A stretch of DNA of 64,000 nt from a virus. The notes beneath the pieces are model-generated. The model saw only the letters and a program-made list of their open reading frames with translations. It was not told the origin of the DNA and did no database searches. Positions 13,228-21,430 of the stretch are shown here, piece by piece. The stretch lies in IMG/VR virus record IMGVR_UViG_3300037245_003267, positions 1 through 64,000 of that record; one strand, 5' to 3'. Position 1 is the stretch's first letter. Each line of letters begins with the position of its first letter. The translations under genes and the position numbers were made by a program.

Positions 13228-13665
13228 TTACTTCGAGGACGGCTTTAAGGGCCGTTTCCGGGCGACTGTGGGGGTGTCGCCCTCCGGCTCCTTCCGGTCG
13301 GCGTATTCCACGATCGACCAGCCCCCGCCGTCCTTCTTGCGCTTGGGCATGGCCAGGAACCACCGCATCCAAGGGATCCCGCTCGCCATCCCCTTGATCT
13401 TGACGATCTGACGCTCGTTGCCCTGCATCGTCCGGTAGTCGATCGCCTTCACGTCGTAGGCGCTGATCGTGTTGTCCCGGTTGATCACGATGAAGTCCGG
13501 GGTATACCAGTTCTGCATGCCGGAGACGCGGAACTTCGCGGGCTCGAACCGCCACCACTTGATGTCGCCGACGATCATCAGGCCGTCCAGCTTCTTGGCG
13601 AAGGCCTGCTCCTGCCTGTTCATGTGGTTCGCGTTCTCGATCGGGCCGGCCTTGGCGAGTTCCAT
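13228..13665 (-). CDS. Phage endonuclease-like protein, PD-(D/E)XK type (145 aa)
   Basis: Contains a YTPDFIVINRD strand followed 10 residues later by AYDVKAID, the PD...(D/E)XK arrangement of restriction-endonuclease-fold nucleases; the family resembles DUF1064-like phage proteins. It likely cuts or resolves DNA during recombination or packaging. The ATG follows GGAGAGAGCC. It is the last gene of the leftward recombination operon, next to the RecT-like gene and separated from it by a strong hairpin. The 91 bases downstream are a convergent boundary. Confidence 0.75.
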   Translation of the reverse strand: MELAKAGPIENANHMNRQEQAFAKKLDGLMIVGDIKWWRFEPAKFRVSGMQNWYTPDFIVINRDNTISAYDVKAIDYRTMQGNERQIVKIKGMASGIPWMRWFLAMPKRKKDGGGWSIVEYADRKEPEGDTPTVARKRPLKPSSK

Positions 13666-13685
13666 GGCTCTCTCCGGTTGCAGGC

Positions 13686-13712
13686 GGGGCCCGGCCGCCA
13701 TGACCGGGCCCC
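13686..13712 (-). terminator. Nine-base GC hairpin between recT-like and endonuclease genes
   Basis: GGGGCCCGG and CCGGGCCCC arms around a nine-base loop. No T tract follows on either strand, so attenuation or RNA-end protection is more likely than full termination. A CTTGATCAG copy adjoins it. Confidence 0.5.
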
Positions 13713-13724
13713 TTGATCAGATTG

Positions 13725-15212
13725 CTACGTGGGGTCCATCCAGGACCCATCGTTGTCGCCGTCCATCGTCTCGCCCATGAGCCGGTCAAGCTCCTGGATC
13801 TGCGCGTCGCTCAGGGTGGCCAGGTCGTCGCTGTCGTAGCGGCGCTTGATCACGTCCTTGGCAACTCCGGGGGTCAGCCCGAGTGATTCGAACCCCTCGG
13901 CAATCTGCGTCTCGAGTCCTTCCCTGGCCGCCTTGGCCATGGTCGGCGCCGGCGTGGCCGGCTTCCCGTCCGGCGGCGCTGCTTCCTCGGGACTGTCGTC
14001 GGTCGCGCCTCCTTGATCGGTCGTGGCGTCGACCTCCTCGTCGGGCAACGTCATCGCGGCGGCGTTGTAGCCCGTCAGCCAATAGAACCTCATCTGCGAT
14101 CCGGCGGGGTGCGGGCACTCCTTGATCGCGACCTTCTCTTCGAGGCATGCGCTGGCGCCGGCCCGGGCCATGACGGTCGCGGAGTTGACGCCATCGATCG
14201 GCTTCAGGCGCTTCACGATCGCGTCCGAGGAGAGCTTGTCGGCCGCGGTCCATCCCTCCTTCCACCACTTCACGGCGCGCTCGCCGAGCTCTCGAGGGAA
14301 GTCCTCGAGCGACGTCCCGGTGACGAACGCTCGCCACCCCTCGATGCGACGGGCGTCGGCAATGCCGCGGTGCTTCCCGCCCTCCTCGAAGCTCTCCGGC
14401 GCCGGGCGCCAGTCCGAAAGATCCTCTGCGTCAGACCCTCCCGCTCCCGCCCTCTCGTCGGCGCCCGCCTCGGCGTCGACCTCGGGTTCCGTCGTCGTCT
14501 TCGTGCCGGGTCCTCGCACCCGGCTGTCACCCGTGCTCTTGCGGCTCGAAGCCGTGACCTCGGGCGCCGCGATGCGCTGCGGGGTCTCCTCCGGCGGGGG
14601 GCCGCTCGGCGTCGCACCAGCCGGCAGATCCGACAGGCCGTCGCGGAAGGCCTCGAGCTCGTCGGCCAGCATGCATCCGTGGGTCACGTCCGGCGCGAAG
14701 AACCGCAGGCACCTGGTGGTGGCGCGGGCGCGAAGCATGTCCCTGCGGTAGCTCTTCCAATTGAACTTGTTGTGGAGGCCCGCGATGCGCGCCTCGGTGT
14801 AGGTGAACTGGTCGGTGTGAGTCTCGACCTGCCCGTCCTGGCCGACCCGGCTCGCCTCGACAATGCAGATCTCGTCGTCCTGCTTGACGATCCGGAGCTT
14901 GATCCCGGCGCGGCGCACGAGGCTCAGCTGAAGCTCGGCGCTGATGCCTGCCTTGCCCTCCACGATGTAGATGTGCTGCAGCGCGAGCATCGGTGGGATG
15001 CCCATCTCCTTGCCCTTGAGCCAGGCTCCGAGCACCTTCTGCGGCGTGTCGAGGGCCCGCGGCGTGATGCCGCTGTCGGCGAGGAAGCCGGCCACGCGGA
15101 GCCAGTGGTCGACCGTCGACTTCTGTGGAAGGTATGCCTCCTCGAAAGTTGTCGTCTGCTGGATCGGGACAGCCTCCAGGGCCTGCCCGGCCCCGTCTTG
15201 CGGGTCGTTCAT
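13725..15212 (-). CDS. RecT-like single-strand annealing protein (495 aa)
   Basis: The N-terminal 230 residues match the RecT family: TPQKVLGAWLKGKEMGIPPM, then LQHIYIVEGKAGISAELQ, TYTEARIAGL and a MLRARATTRCLRFFAPD motif near the end of the core. A long acidic, Ser/Thr and Pro-rich linker (about 235-320) and a C-terminal extension follow, which is much longer than E. coli RecT (about 270 aa). It should anneal complementary single strands and pair with the exonuclease encoded next upstream. The ATG follows GGAGAAAGCG, echoing the array's ribosome site. Confidence 0.87.
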   Translation of the reverse strand: MNDPQDGAGQALEAVPIQQTTTFEEAYLPQKSTVDHWLRVAGFLADSGITPRALDTPQKVLGAWLKGKEMGIPPMLALQHIYIVEGKAGISAELQLSLVRRAGIKLRIVKQDDEICIVEASRVGQDGQVETHTDQFTYTEARIAGLHNKFNWKSYRRDMLRARATTRCLRFFAPDVTHGCMLADELEAFRDGLSDLPAGATPSGPPPEETPQRIAAPEVTASSRKSTGDSRVRGPGTKTTTEPEVDAEAGADERAGAGGSDAEDLSDWRPAPESFEEGGKHRGIADARRIEGWRAFVTGTSLEDFPRELGERAVKWWKEGWTAADKLSSDAIVKRLKPIDGVNSATVMARAGASACLEEKVAIKECPHPAGSQMRFYWLTGYNAAAMTLPDEEVDATTDQGGATDDSPEEAAPPDGKPATPAPTMAKAAREGLETQIAEGFESLGLTPGVAKDVIKRRYDSDDLATLSDAQIQELDRLMGETMDGDNDGSWMDPT

Positions 15213-15221
15213 CGCTTTCTC

Positions 15222-15998
15222 CTATTGAGGGATCGGCAGGCCCCAACGGGCCTGACACTCGCGCCAGTAACCGCACTGGCGTTGGGAACACATGAAACCG
15301 CCGAAGCCTGTCGGGAGAGAAAGCCCGGGGTCCTCGGGGTCGTTGATCACCTTCTGCATTTCGTGGGCCGCGAAGTGGGTGTAACTACGCGCGCCGGCCT
15401 TGGCCGACTCGTCTACCTCGAGGGTCACCAGGTGGACCTCGGGAAACGTCTTCCGCACTCCGATGTGGAATCGGAAGGTCGAGACGCCTGGCTCGTCCAT
15501 CGTGTAGATCAGAGGGTCGAGCATCGTCTGGGCCTGCCGGGCCGACCACTTCTTGGCGGTCGACTTGAGGTCGATCGAGCCGATCTCGTCCACCACGTCG
15601 ATGTAGCCTGTGACCTCCACGTCCTTGCCCAGGGTGATCTTAAGCTGGCGCTCGACGCCGCCCTTGATCGGGTTCGTCTCCCGGGCCAGGCCTCGAGCGT
15701 ATTCGCGCTGGAGCTCCGACAGCTGGTCGACGCAATCACCGAACTTCTCGTCGCCCCAGAGGGTTTCATCCTTGCGGGCCCGGAGAGACTCGACGGCATG
15801 CTCGACCGTGTCCTCTACGGGGAGGTGCTCCCCGGTCTCGGATTTGTGGTGGTAGTCGACCCCGGCGCCGTCGTGCCAGGCCGAGCCGAACGTCATCGGT
15901 GCAGTCGGTGGGCGGATCAGGTGCTTGCCATACCGAAGAGCAAACTGCATCCGGCACCGAGCGAACATATTCAGGCGGGACTTGCTCGCTCGAATCAT
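15222..15998 (-). CDS. RecB/Cas4-like exonuclease with four cysteines (258 aa)
   Basis: PD-(D/E)XK nuclease: VERQ with E116, GYIDVVDE with D134, and IDLKS with D143 and K145. Cysteines at 15, 237, 242 and 248 (CSQRQCGYWREC) match the iron-sulphur cluster arrangement of Cas4 and AddB-type nucleases. It probably resects double-stranded ends to give single strands for the RecT-like partner. The start at 15998 is preferred over a longer frame at 16187 because AGGAGGCGCG lies just upstream and the residues before it are not protein-like. Confidence 0.85.
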   Translation of the reverse strand: MIRASKSRLNMFARCRMQFALRYGKHLIRPPTAPMTFGSAWHDGAGVDYHHKSETGEHLPVEDTVEHAVESLRARKDETLWGDEKFGDCVDQLSELQREYARGLARETNPIKGGVERQLKITLGKDVEVTGYIDVVDEIGSIDLKSTAKKWSARQAQTMLDPLIYTMDEPGVSTFRFHIGVRKTFPEVHLVTLEVDESAKAGARSYTHFAAHEMQKVINDPEDPGLSLPTGFGGFMCSQRQCGYWRECQARWGLPIPQ

Positions 15999-16077
15999 CG
16001 CGCCTCCTGTGTCAATTCCCAACCGCGGGGGCATCACTGTAGGAAACCGCCCGCGGATTGGAAGCGAGATCCCTGGA

Positions 16078-17469
16078 CTATTCCGGCGGCTTTTTGTGCC
16101 GCCTTTTCTTGACCGAAGCGAAGGTCGCGCCCTTCGCATTGGAGAGCCTCGCCGGCGTCCCGGTGAACGCCTGGAAGCGCTCCACAATCACGTCGCAGTA
16201 GAGGGCGTCGAGCTCCATCACGTAGGCGTTCCGGCCCGTCTCCTCGGCCCCGATCAGTGTCGAGCCGGAGCCGCCGAACAGGTCCAGGACGTTGTCGCCG
16301 CCAAGCGTCGAATTGGTGATCGCGCGCCGCGCGAGCTCCACCGGCTTCTCGGTCAGGTGGACCCGGTCGGACGTGGAGACCTTCTTGATCGTCCACACGT
16401 CGTTCACGCTGTTGCCCCCATACCAGCGGTGCTTCGCGCCCTTCTTCCAACCGTAGAAGCACCACTCGTGGTCGCCCATGTAGTCCTTGCGCGTCATCAC
16501 CGGGTGCTGTTTGTGCCAGATGATGCACTGAGCGAAGTGAAGGTCGACGATCTTCAGGGCCGGAGGGTAGACGGCGATGTTGGCATACCCACCCCAGATG
16601 TAGAACGGGCCGCCCTCCACCAGGTGGCGCACGGCGTTCCGGAACCACTGCTCGAGGATCACCTGGAATTCGTCGTCCGGCAGGCAGTCGTTCTCGATCG
16701 CGCGGTCGCGCGGCCGCAGCTTGCGCTTGGTCCCCTTCTTCGCGTCGGCCGTCGTCGGGTAGCTCGAGGCCCCGGCCGCCATCGCCATGTTGGAGCGGGG
16801 GGAGACGGCCACGTTGTAGGGCGGATCCATGTTGATGAGGTGCACCGGGGCGCCGTTCAGCAGCTTGCCCAGCGCCTCCTCGGAACCGCTGTCGCCGCAG
16901 AGCAGCCGGTGCCGGCCGAGCACCCACACGTCGCCCATGCGAGTGACCGCGTTGTCGGGCATCTCGGGGATGTCGTCCTCGCCGACCTCGCCGCTCGATC
17001 CGAACATCGTCTCGAGCTCTCGGTCGGTAAAGCCCACCGTCTCGAGATCCCAATCGTCACCCTCGAGCTCCTTCAAGATCTCCTGCAGCTGGACCTTGTC
17101 CCAATCTGAGAGCTCGGCCGTTCGGTTGTCCGCGATCGCGTAGGCTTCGGCGTTCCGGTCCGTCTCCTTCACGAACACGGCCGCGATCTCCTTCCACCCG
17201 AGTTGCGTGGCCGCGATGAGGCGGGCGTTACCGGCCACCACCCGCTTCGAGCCGTCGTCGCGCTGCTGGACGACGATCGGGACGCGCTGCCCGAACTGCT
17301 GCAGGGACGTCTTGATCGACTCGATACTGCGCGTGGGGTGCGCGCGAGCGTTGCGGGGGTCGAGGTGGAGCGACCGTATGTCCACGGCAAGGGGCCGGAG
17401 CCCCTCTATGATTTGTTCGGCTTCTTGAGCATGCGCGCCACCACCGTTCTCAGTGCGGTCTCCGCCCAT
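16078..17469 (-). CDS. ParB-like plus beta-class DNA N6-adenine methyltransferase (463 aa)
   Basis: The N-terminal ParB/Srx-like domain (about residues 29-125; VVAGNARLIAATQLG) is followed by a methyltransferase with DPPY at 215-218 and FGGSGS at about 398-403. Having DPPY before the S-adenosylmethionine motif makes it beta class, like CcrM. TEKPVELARRAI is the usual lead-in to the FGGSGS motif. Such ParB-methyltransferase fusions are common in phages and often act without a restriction partner, protecting phage DNA or altering expression. The start overlaps the upstream gene by 64 bases; a GTG near residue 29 is an alternative. Confidence 0.88.
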   Translation of the reverse strand: MGGDRTENGGGAHAQEAEQIIEGLRPLAVDIRSLHLDPRNARAHPTRSIESIKTSLQQFGQRVPIVVQQRDDGSKRVVAGNARLIAATQLGWKEIAAVFVKETDRNAEAYAIADNRTAELSDWDKVQLQEILKELEGDDWDLETVGFTDRELETMFGSSGEVGEDDIPEMPDNAVTRMGDVWVLGRHRLLCGDSGSEEALGKLLNGAPVHLINMDPPYNVAVSPRSNMAMAAGASSYPTTADAKKGTKRKLRPRDRAIENDCLPDDEFQVILEQWFRNAVRHLVEGGPFYIWGGYANIAVYPPALKIVDLHFAQCIIWHKQHPVMTRKDYMGDHEWCFYGWKKGAKHRWYGGNSVNDVWTIKKVSTSDRVHLTEKPVELARRAITNSTLGGDNVLDLFGGSGSTLIGAEETGRNAYVMELDALYCDVIVERFQAFTGTPARLSNAKGATFASVKKRRHKKPPE

Positions 17470-17954
17470 TCTGTCAAGCTCCCATCCGGAAGGATCAGTT
17501 GAGCATCCCGCAGCTGCCGGAACCGCGAGATGGTCGTGGCGAGGGGAAGCCCGGCCGACGTGGCCAGGGCGTCAATGTCGATGCGCGTGCCCTTCCAGGC
17601 CCAGAAGAGGGCCCGCTTCGGGCGGTCGTGCCAGTCCAGGTGCGGCTCGTTGTTGATGCCGTGGTCCGGCTTCGTCCAGTCGGTGAAGGCGTTACTCCAG
17701 GCGATTGCAACCTTCGCGCACTGCTCGTCCTTCAGCATGAAGTAGGTGTTCTTTGCGAACGCCTCTTTGAACTTCTTCTGGTGGTCGTTGACCAGCTCAA
17801 CCACTTCCGCGAGCTCTGGGCGGGCCTTCTCCATTTTTCCGATCCTGGTTCGGGTCTTGAGTCGCGTGACGTTCCGGGCTACTCTGCTCCCGGCAAATGT
17901 CATCGCTGCCAACCGAAGGGCGGCCTGGGAATCAACCCCTGGGCCGCCCTTCAC
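17406..17954 (-). CDS. Helix-turn-helix protein upstream of the methyltransferase (182 aa)
   Basis: The C-terminal half looks like a winged-helix DNA-binding domain: IDIDALATSAGLPLATTISR, then FRQLRDAQLILPDG. The N-terminal third is basic. GTG at 17954 lies two bases after the upstream stop with a G-rich ribosome site; an ATG at 17834 (before EKARPELAEVV) is an equally possible start, as the first 40 residues are low in secondary structure. A role in directing or regulating the methyltransferase is plausible but inferred from position only. Confidence 0.65.
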   Translation of the reverse strand: MKGGPGVDSQAALRLAAMTFAGSRVARNVTRLKTRTRIGKMEKARPELAEVVELVNDHQKKFKEAFAKNTYFMLKDEQCAKVAIAWSNAFTDWTKPDHGINNEPHLDWHDRPKRALFWAWKGTRIDIDALATSAGLPLATTISRFRQLRDAQLILPDGSLTEWAETALRTVVARMLKKPNKS

Positions 17955-17956
17955 CT

Positions 17957-18361
17957 TTACCCCCCACTGAGTCCGAAGACCTCGAACTGATTCAAGCCCG
18001 CCACGTGTTCGGCGTTCATCACGAGAAGATGCTTCATCGCCTTCATGTCGTGCTCAAGCGTCTCGCGGTAGCGCTTGAAGTTGTGCGCGGCGTCCTGCTG
18101 CGCCTCCTCGATTGTCTCGCGGAGAGCCTCGATGGAGACTGGCAAGGTTGACCCCTTGCCCTCCGGGATCTGCTGCAGCCCCCTGGGGGTCTTGGTGACC
18201 TTCATGATGGCCGCATTCTTGGAGATCTTCCCGCCGTTCATGGTCATCAGCTGGATGCTCTGGACCTGACCGACGAGCACCGTGGCGAACTTGAATCCGG
18301 GATCGGCCTCGCTCGGGTAGAGCCCCGAGAAGAAGGCCTGCATGCCAGGTTTCCACTTCAC
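17957..18361 (-). CDS. Conserved phage protein, unknown (134 aa, GTG start)
   Basis: Begins (M)KWKPGMQAFFSGLYPSEADP. A beta-rich N-terminal half (FKFATVLVGQVQSIQLMTMN) is followed by a long charged helix (ALRETIEEAQQDAAHNFKRY). No family is recognised. The GTG at 18361 has AAGGAAGCGAAAC just upstream; the longer frame at 18475 would read through the small membrane gene at 18378 in another frame. Its place among recombination genes suggests a DNA-related role. Confidence 0.7.
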   Translation of the reverse strand: MKWKPGMQAFFSGLYPSEADPGFKFATVLVGQVQSIQLMTMNGGKISKNAAIMKVTKTPRGLQQIPEGKGSTLPVSIEALRETIEEAQQDAAHNFKRYRETLEHDMKAMKHLLVMNAEHVAGLNQFEVFGLSGG

Positions 18362-18377
18362 GTTTCGCTTCCTTCTC

Positions 18378-18527
18378 TCATTGGGCTCGGCGCACGGCCT
18401 TGTCGGTGTGGCCGTTGGCATATCCCGTCCGGTAGGCGAGAGCCCACCCGACGAGAGCGCCGACGACCCAAGCACCGACCATGCCTGAAAGCGCCCACCC
18501 GACCGAGATCTGCTGAATCAACGCCAT
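18378..18527 (-). CDS. Small single-pass membrane protein (49 aa)
   Basis: Translation reads MALIQQISVGWALSGMVGAW, then VVGALVGWALAYR and a basic tail ending RRAQ, stop TGA. One hydrophobic segment spans about residues 8-32. AAGGAGCAGGCC precedes the ATG, a strong site. It is unusual inside a DNA-metabolism operon and could anchor a complex to the membrane; function unknown. Confidence 0.68.
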   Translation of the reverse strand: MALIQQISVGWALSGMVGAWVVGALVGWALAYRTGYANGHTDKAVRRAQ

Positions 18528-18627
18528 GGCCTGCTCCTTTCGAAGTGCGGCGTGACCGCAAAGGCGCGAAACTGAAACGTTCGATCAGTCGCAACCCACA
18601 GGCCCTGGGCGTCGTCACCGGACCGAC

Positions 18628-18651
18628 CGGCCCACATCGATGGGTGGGCCG
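18628..18651 (-). terminator. Eight-base hairpin downstream of the SMC-like gene
   Basis: CGGCCCAC and GTGGGCCG arms around an eight-base loop, in the 133-base gap after the ATPase gene. No T tract, so its strength is uncertain. Confidence 0.5.
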
Positions 18652-18660
18652 TGGGTCGGA

Positions 18661-19902
18661 CTACGCTTCCCCCTTCACCATCCCGTCTTCGATGATAACT
18701 GCGTTCTCCGCGTCCGGGTCTACCCGCTCGATCCAGACCTCGCCATCGGCTTCCTCGGCCATCTTCTGGACCTCGGCGAGGCTGTCGTCGTCCAGCAGCG
18801 ACCCGCCGCGGATGAGAACGATCGGGAGGTCCTTCGACATGGCCAACGCCATCCCCACGGCCACCCGCAGCTGCTCGGCGCTCGACGCCTGCTCCAGCGC
18901 GATGTCCTCGTAGGTGACGCACCCGTCGCCGAACCCCAGGCCAGGCACCGGGATATCGCACGCGGCCACCCGGTCGGTGCGTTCCTTGTCGACCTCTTCG
19001 ATCGTCGCGGTGAGGGCGCTGACCTCCGCCTCGACCGCCTCGGTCTCCTTTTCGATCGCCAGCGCCAGGCGGCACTGCTCGAAGGCGGCGTTGATCTCGC
19101 CGACCTTGGAGATCTTCTCGCGGATCTCTTCCTCGTCCGCAGCCTCCTTGCCGCGCCAGGCTTCGGCGGCCTCCTTGGCGTCGGCCTTCATGTCCTCCTG
19201 ACGTGCCTCCTCGTCCTCGAGCTCCTTCTTCAGCTTGTCGATGGTCGCCTTGTTCGAGACGATGGCTTCCCGGGTCTCCCTCTCGGTCGTCTTGTGATCC
19301 TCGAGGATGCGGTTGGCCTTCTGGCGACTCTCGAGCTCGGCGACCAGGTCGGCCACGTCAACGAGTTTGGTGGGAGCGTCGGGGTGGATCTCGATCGAGT
19401 CGAGGCGGCTCTGCAGGCCCTTGAGGTCGCGGTTCTTCAACCGCCTGGTGTCGTAGGCCTCCTGGCGCTTCTCTTCCAGGTCGGAGAAGTCCAGCCCGAG
19501 CAGCTTCCGAAGCTCCTCGACCTGCTTCGCCGGCGTGGCATCGATGAACGCGAGCGGGTCGAAGGAGATGCCGGTGCCGATCAGGGCCTCCAACAGCTTC
19601 TGCGGCGCCTTCTGGACCGCGCCGTCCTTCGAGGTGACCTCCAGGGTCGAGCCCTTCGAGGTGTAGCGCCGGCGCACCGTGATGTCGCCCAGGTCGATCT
19701 TGGTCTCGGCGTTCCTCGCGCCGCGGCGGATCGGCTCAGGGGGGAGCGTCCGGCCGCCGGCCAGGGCATACATGATCGAGTCGAGCACCGAGCTCTTGCC
19801 CTCGCCGTTCTTGCCCGCCACTACCGTCGTGTGGCCTGTGGGAGTGATGTCCACCACCCGGATCCGCTTCACGTCCCGAGTGTAAAGCCGTCGAATTCTC
19901 AT
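18661..19902 (-). CDS. SMC/RecF-like ATPase with coiled coil (413 aa)
   Basis: Walker A GKNGEGKS at 30-37, a central coiled coil from about 155 to 280 (KKELEDEEARQEDMKADAKE), an ABC-type signature-like SSAEQLRVAVGMALAMS near 345 and a Walker B-like LPIVLIRGGSLLDDDSL. Overall an AAA_23-type, SbcC or RecF-like ATPase of short length. Such proteins work with nucleases in end processing, and this one lies upstream of the exonuclease and RecT-like genes. AGAAGG precedes the ATG. Confidence 0.85.
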   Translation of the reverse strand: MRIRRLYTRDVKRIRVVDITPTGHTTVVAGKNGEGKSSVLDSIMYALAGGRTLPPEPIRRGARNAETKIDLGDITVRRRYTSKGSTLEVTSKDGAVQKAPQKLLEALIGTGISFDPLAFIDATPAKQVEELRKLLGLDFSDLEEKRQEAYDTRRLKNRDLKGLQSRLDSIEIHPDAPTKLVDVADLVAELESRQKANRILEDHKTTERETREAIVSNKATIDKLKKELEDEEARQEDMKADAKEAAEAWRGKEAADEEEIREKISKVGEINAAFEQCRLALAIEKETEAVEAEVSALTATIEEVDKERTDRVAACDIPVPGLGFGDGCVTYEDIALEQASSAEQLRVAVGMALAMSKDLPIVLIRGGSLLDDDSLAEVQKMAEEADGEVWIERVDPDAENAVIIEDGMVKGEA

Positions 19903-19927
19903 TGCGCCTTCTGCCTTTCATCGCTGC

Positions 19928-19965
19928 CAGAAAAAAGCCCCTGAGCGCGGCTGGCCCCAGGGTCG
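19928..19965 (-). terminator. Possible terminator between 20086 and 19902 genes
   Basis: On the minus strand CCCTG and CAGGG arms enclose a GC-rich loop and are followed by GGC and six T. It lies 27 bases before the SMC-like start, so read-through or partial termination must be assumed if the operon is one transcript. Confidence 0.45.
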
Positions 19966-20085
19966 GAGAAAGCCACTTCATGACCCAACCGACCGGCCCA
20001 GGGGTGAAAGATGCCGGGAGCGCGGTTGCGCTTTCCAAATCAGAGCTTTGGCTTGCCCACAAAGGGCCCACGCCCCGGCCCGTTG

Positions 20086-20394
20086 TTATTCCGTCATCGG
20101 GAGTTCCGGCGTCGGATCCCCGTTCCAAATCTTCTGGACCTTCTCGAGCTTCTTCTCGATCAGCTGCAGCAGGTGGATCCGCTTGTGGCGAGCCGCCGTC
20201 TGCCGCATCGTGATCCCCTTGGGGAGCGTCTCGTCCTCCCGCTCGGCAAGCTCCTGCTTCACCTTCACCAGGTAGAGTGAGCTCGCGTTGAAGAAGAAGT
20301 AATCCGGTGTGCCCTTCGCCGGGGCCGAAGCCTCATCCACGCTGTCTTGAAACCGCTTTTCCTCTGCGGCGTTTCCCCGAGGTGTCCGTGCCAT
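20086..20394 (-). CDS. Protein of unknown function (102 aa)
   Basis: An acidic and basic mixed N terminus, an aromatic patch (GTPDYFFFNASSLYLVKVKQ, about 28-47) and a basic coiled-coil-like helix (LLQLIEKKLEKVQKIW). PDYFFF...YLVKVK has the spacing of a degenerate PD-(D/E)XK core, but the acidic residue before VK is missing, so nuclease function is not claimed. AGGAGGCGCAG precedes the ATG. Confidence 0.68.
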   Translation of the reverse strand: MARTPRGNAAEEKRFQDSVDEASAPAKGTPDYFFFNASSLYLVKVKQELAEREDETLPKGITMRQTAARHKRIHLLQLIEKKLEKVQKIWNGDPTPELPMTE

Positions 20395-20489
20395 CTGCGC
20401 CTCCTGTGGTTGGTGGGTGGGTGCCGCCCCGAGGCGGCCGCGCCATCATGGGTCCACGCCGGACCCGAAGCAAGCATCTCAATGCGGGA

Positions 20490-20876
20490 TCAGAACACAA
20501 CATCATCCTTCGGTGCCTCGGCTTCCATCGGGCGGCCAAGGGAGAAGTCCCACGGGCGGGCCTCCTTCTTGGATCGTAAGAGGTCGCGCTGAAGACGGAT
20601 GCGCTCGGCGCGCATCTCGTCGCAGAGGTGTTCGGGGTAGATCCCCGTCGCAAGCAGCTGCTCGAGTCGAACAATCCTCCGCGCCGACTTCGTTTGCCAC
20701 AGGCTCTTTGCGACCGAAATCCCCTGCAGGCGCTGCCGGATCTCCTTGAGGTTCGCCAGGGCCCTCCGGATGCCCTCCTGGCTGTCCGCGCGCACCCCGT
20801 CCGAGAACACCGGGATCTCCTCCTCGGGCTTCTGAGGCGTCTTGATGGGGTCACCGAAAAGGTCCTCGTTCGTCAT
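20490..20876 (-). CDS. Helical protein downstream of the helicase loader (128 aa)
   Basis: Unknown function. Starts MTNEDLFGDPIKTPQKPEEE, then helices rich in Arg, Leu and Gln (EGIRRALANLKEIRQRLQGI) and a C terminus ending KDDVVF. Its ATG overlaps the stop of the DnaC-like gene, which suggests a shared function such as a helicase-loading or primosome accessory role; this is inference from position only. Confidence 0.7.
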   Translation of the reverse strand: MTNEDLFGDPIKTPQKPEEEIPVFSDGVRADSQEGIRRALANLKEIRQRLQGISVAKSLWQTKSARRIVRLEQLLATGIYPEHLCDEMRAERIRLQRDLLRSKKEARPWDFSLGRPMEAEAPKDDVVF

Positions 20877-21430
20877 CGTCGTCTCGACATGCCGCCCAGC
20901 AGGATGGGGCGGAGGTAGCGGAGCCGGTCTGCGACTCGTGGATTCATCTCGGAAAGCTGGATGGCGGTCATGTTCGTGCTGACGACCAGGCAGAGGCGGT
21001 TCGCCGTCCGGTGGTCGATCAGCTGGTAGAGCTGCTCCTCGGCGAAGTCGGTCGCCCGGTGCGCCCCGACGTCATCGATGACCACCATCGGCGCGTCCAT
21101 GGCGCGCTCCATCACGGTCGGCGGCAGGGGCGGCGGGATGTAGACCGCCGGGTTGTAGCTTGGCTTGACCTCGGGGCGGCCGAAATGCCGCGGGACCCTC
21201 CCAGCCGCCTCCGACCGGAAGTCGTTGATCCACTCCACGGCCGTCGCCATCATCGTCCCGGGGCGGGTCTTCGCCACCGCGGCGCAGAGGTGCGTCTTGC
21301 CGGTGCCGACGTTGCCGACGAGGATCGCGCCGTGCACGTCCCTCCCCGGGTCGGTCGCCTCCTTGATCACCTGGCGAACCTTCTCGGGGAAGTCCTCGAG
21401 GGTCGCGTCCTTGTAGATCCTGGGAATCAT
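20873..21430 (-). CDS. DnaC-like AAA+ helicase loader (185 aa)
   Basis: Walker A GNVGTGKT at 39-46, Walker B MVVIDDVGAHR at 115-125, a sensor-like VVSTNMTA and arginine-containing ADRLRYLR near the end. This is the size and layout of DnaC or IstB-type loaders, which place the replicative helicase on DNA. No phage helicase is visible, so it may recruit the host DnaB. The start at 21430 is chosen over 21463; AAGGCGAGCAGCG precedes it. It overlaps the initiator-like gene by four bases. Confidence 0.85.
   Translation of the reverse strand: MIPRIYKDATLEDFPEKVRQVIKEATDPGRDVHGAILVGNVGTGKTHLCAAVAKTRPGTMMATAVEWINDFRSEAAGRVPRHFGRPEVKPSYNPAVYIPPPLPPTVMERAMDAPMVVIDDVGAHRATDFAEEQLYQLIDHRTANRLCLVVSTNMTAIQLSEMNPRVADRLRYLRPILLGGMSRRR

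Noticed and set aside
14013-16112. 699-codon plus-strand frame opposite recT-like and exonuclease genes
   Set aside because: It is antisense to two clearly recognised genes and matches no family; a shadow of codon bias.
20086-20394. Nuclease assignment for the 102-residue protein with GTPDYFFF
   Set aside because: The PD is present but the acidic-x-lysine partner reads YLVKVK without the needed Asp or Glu.
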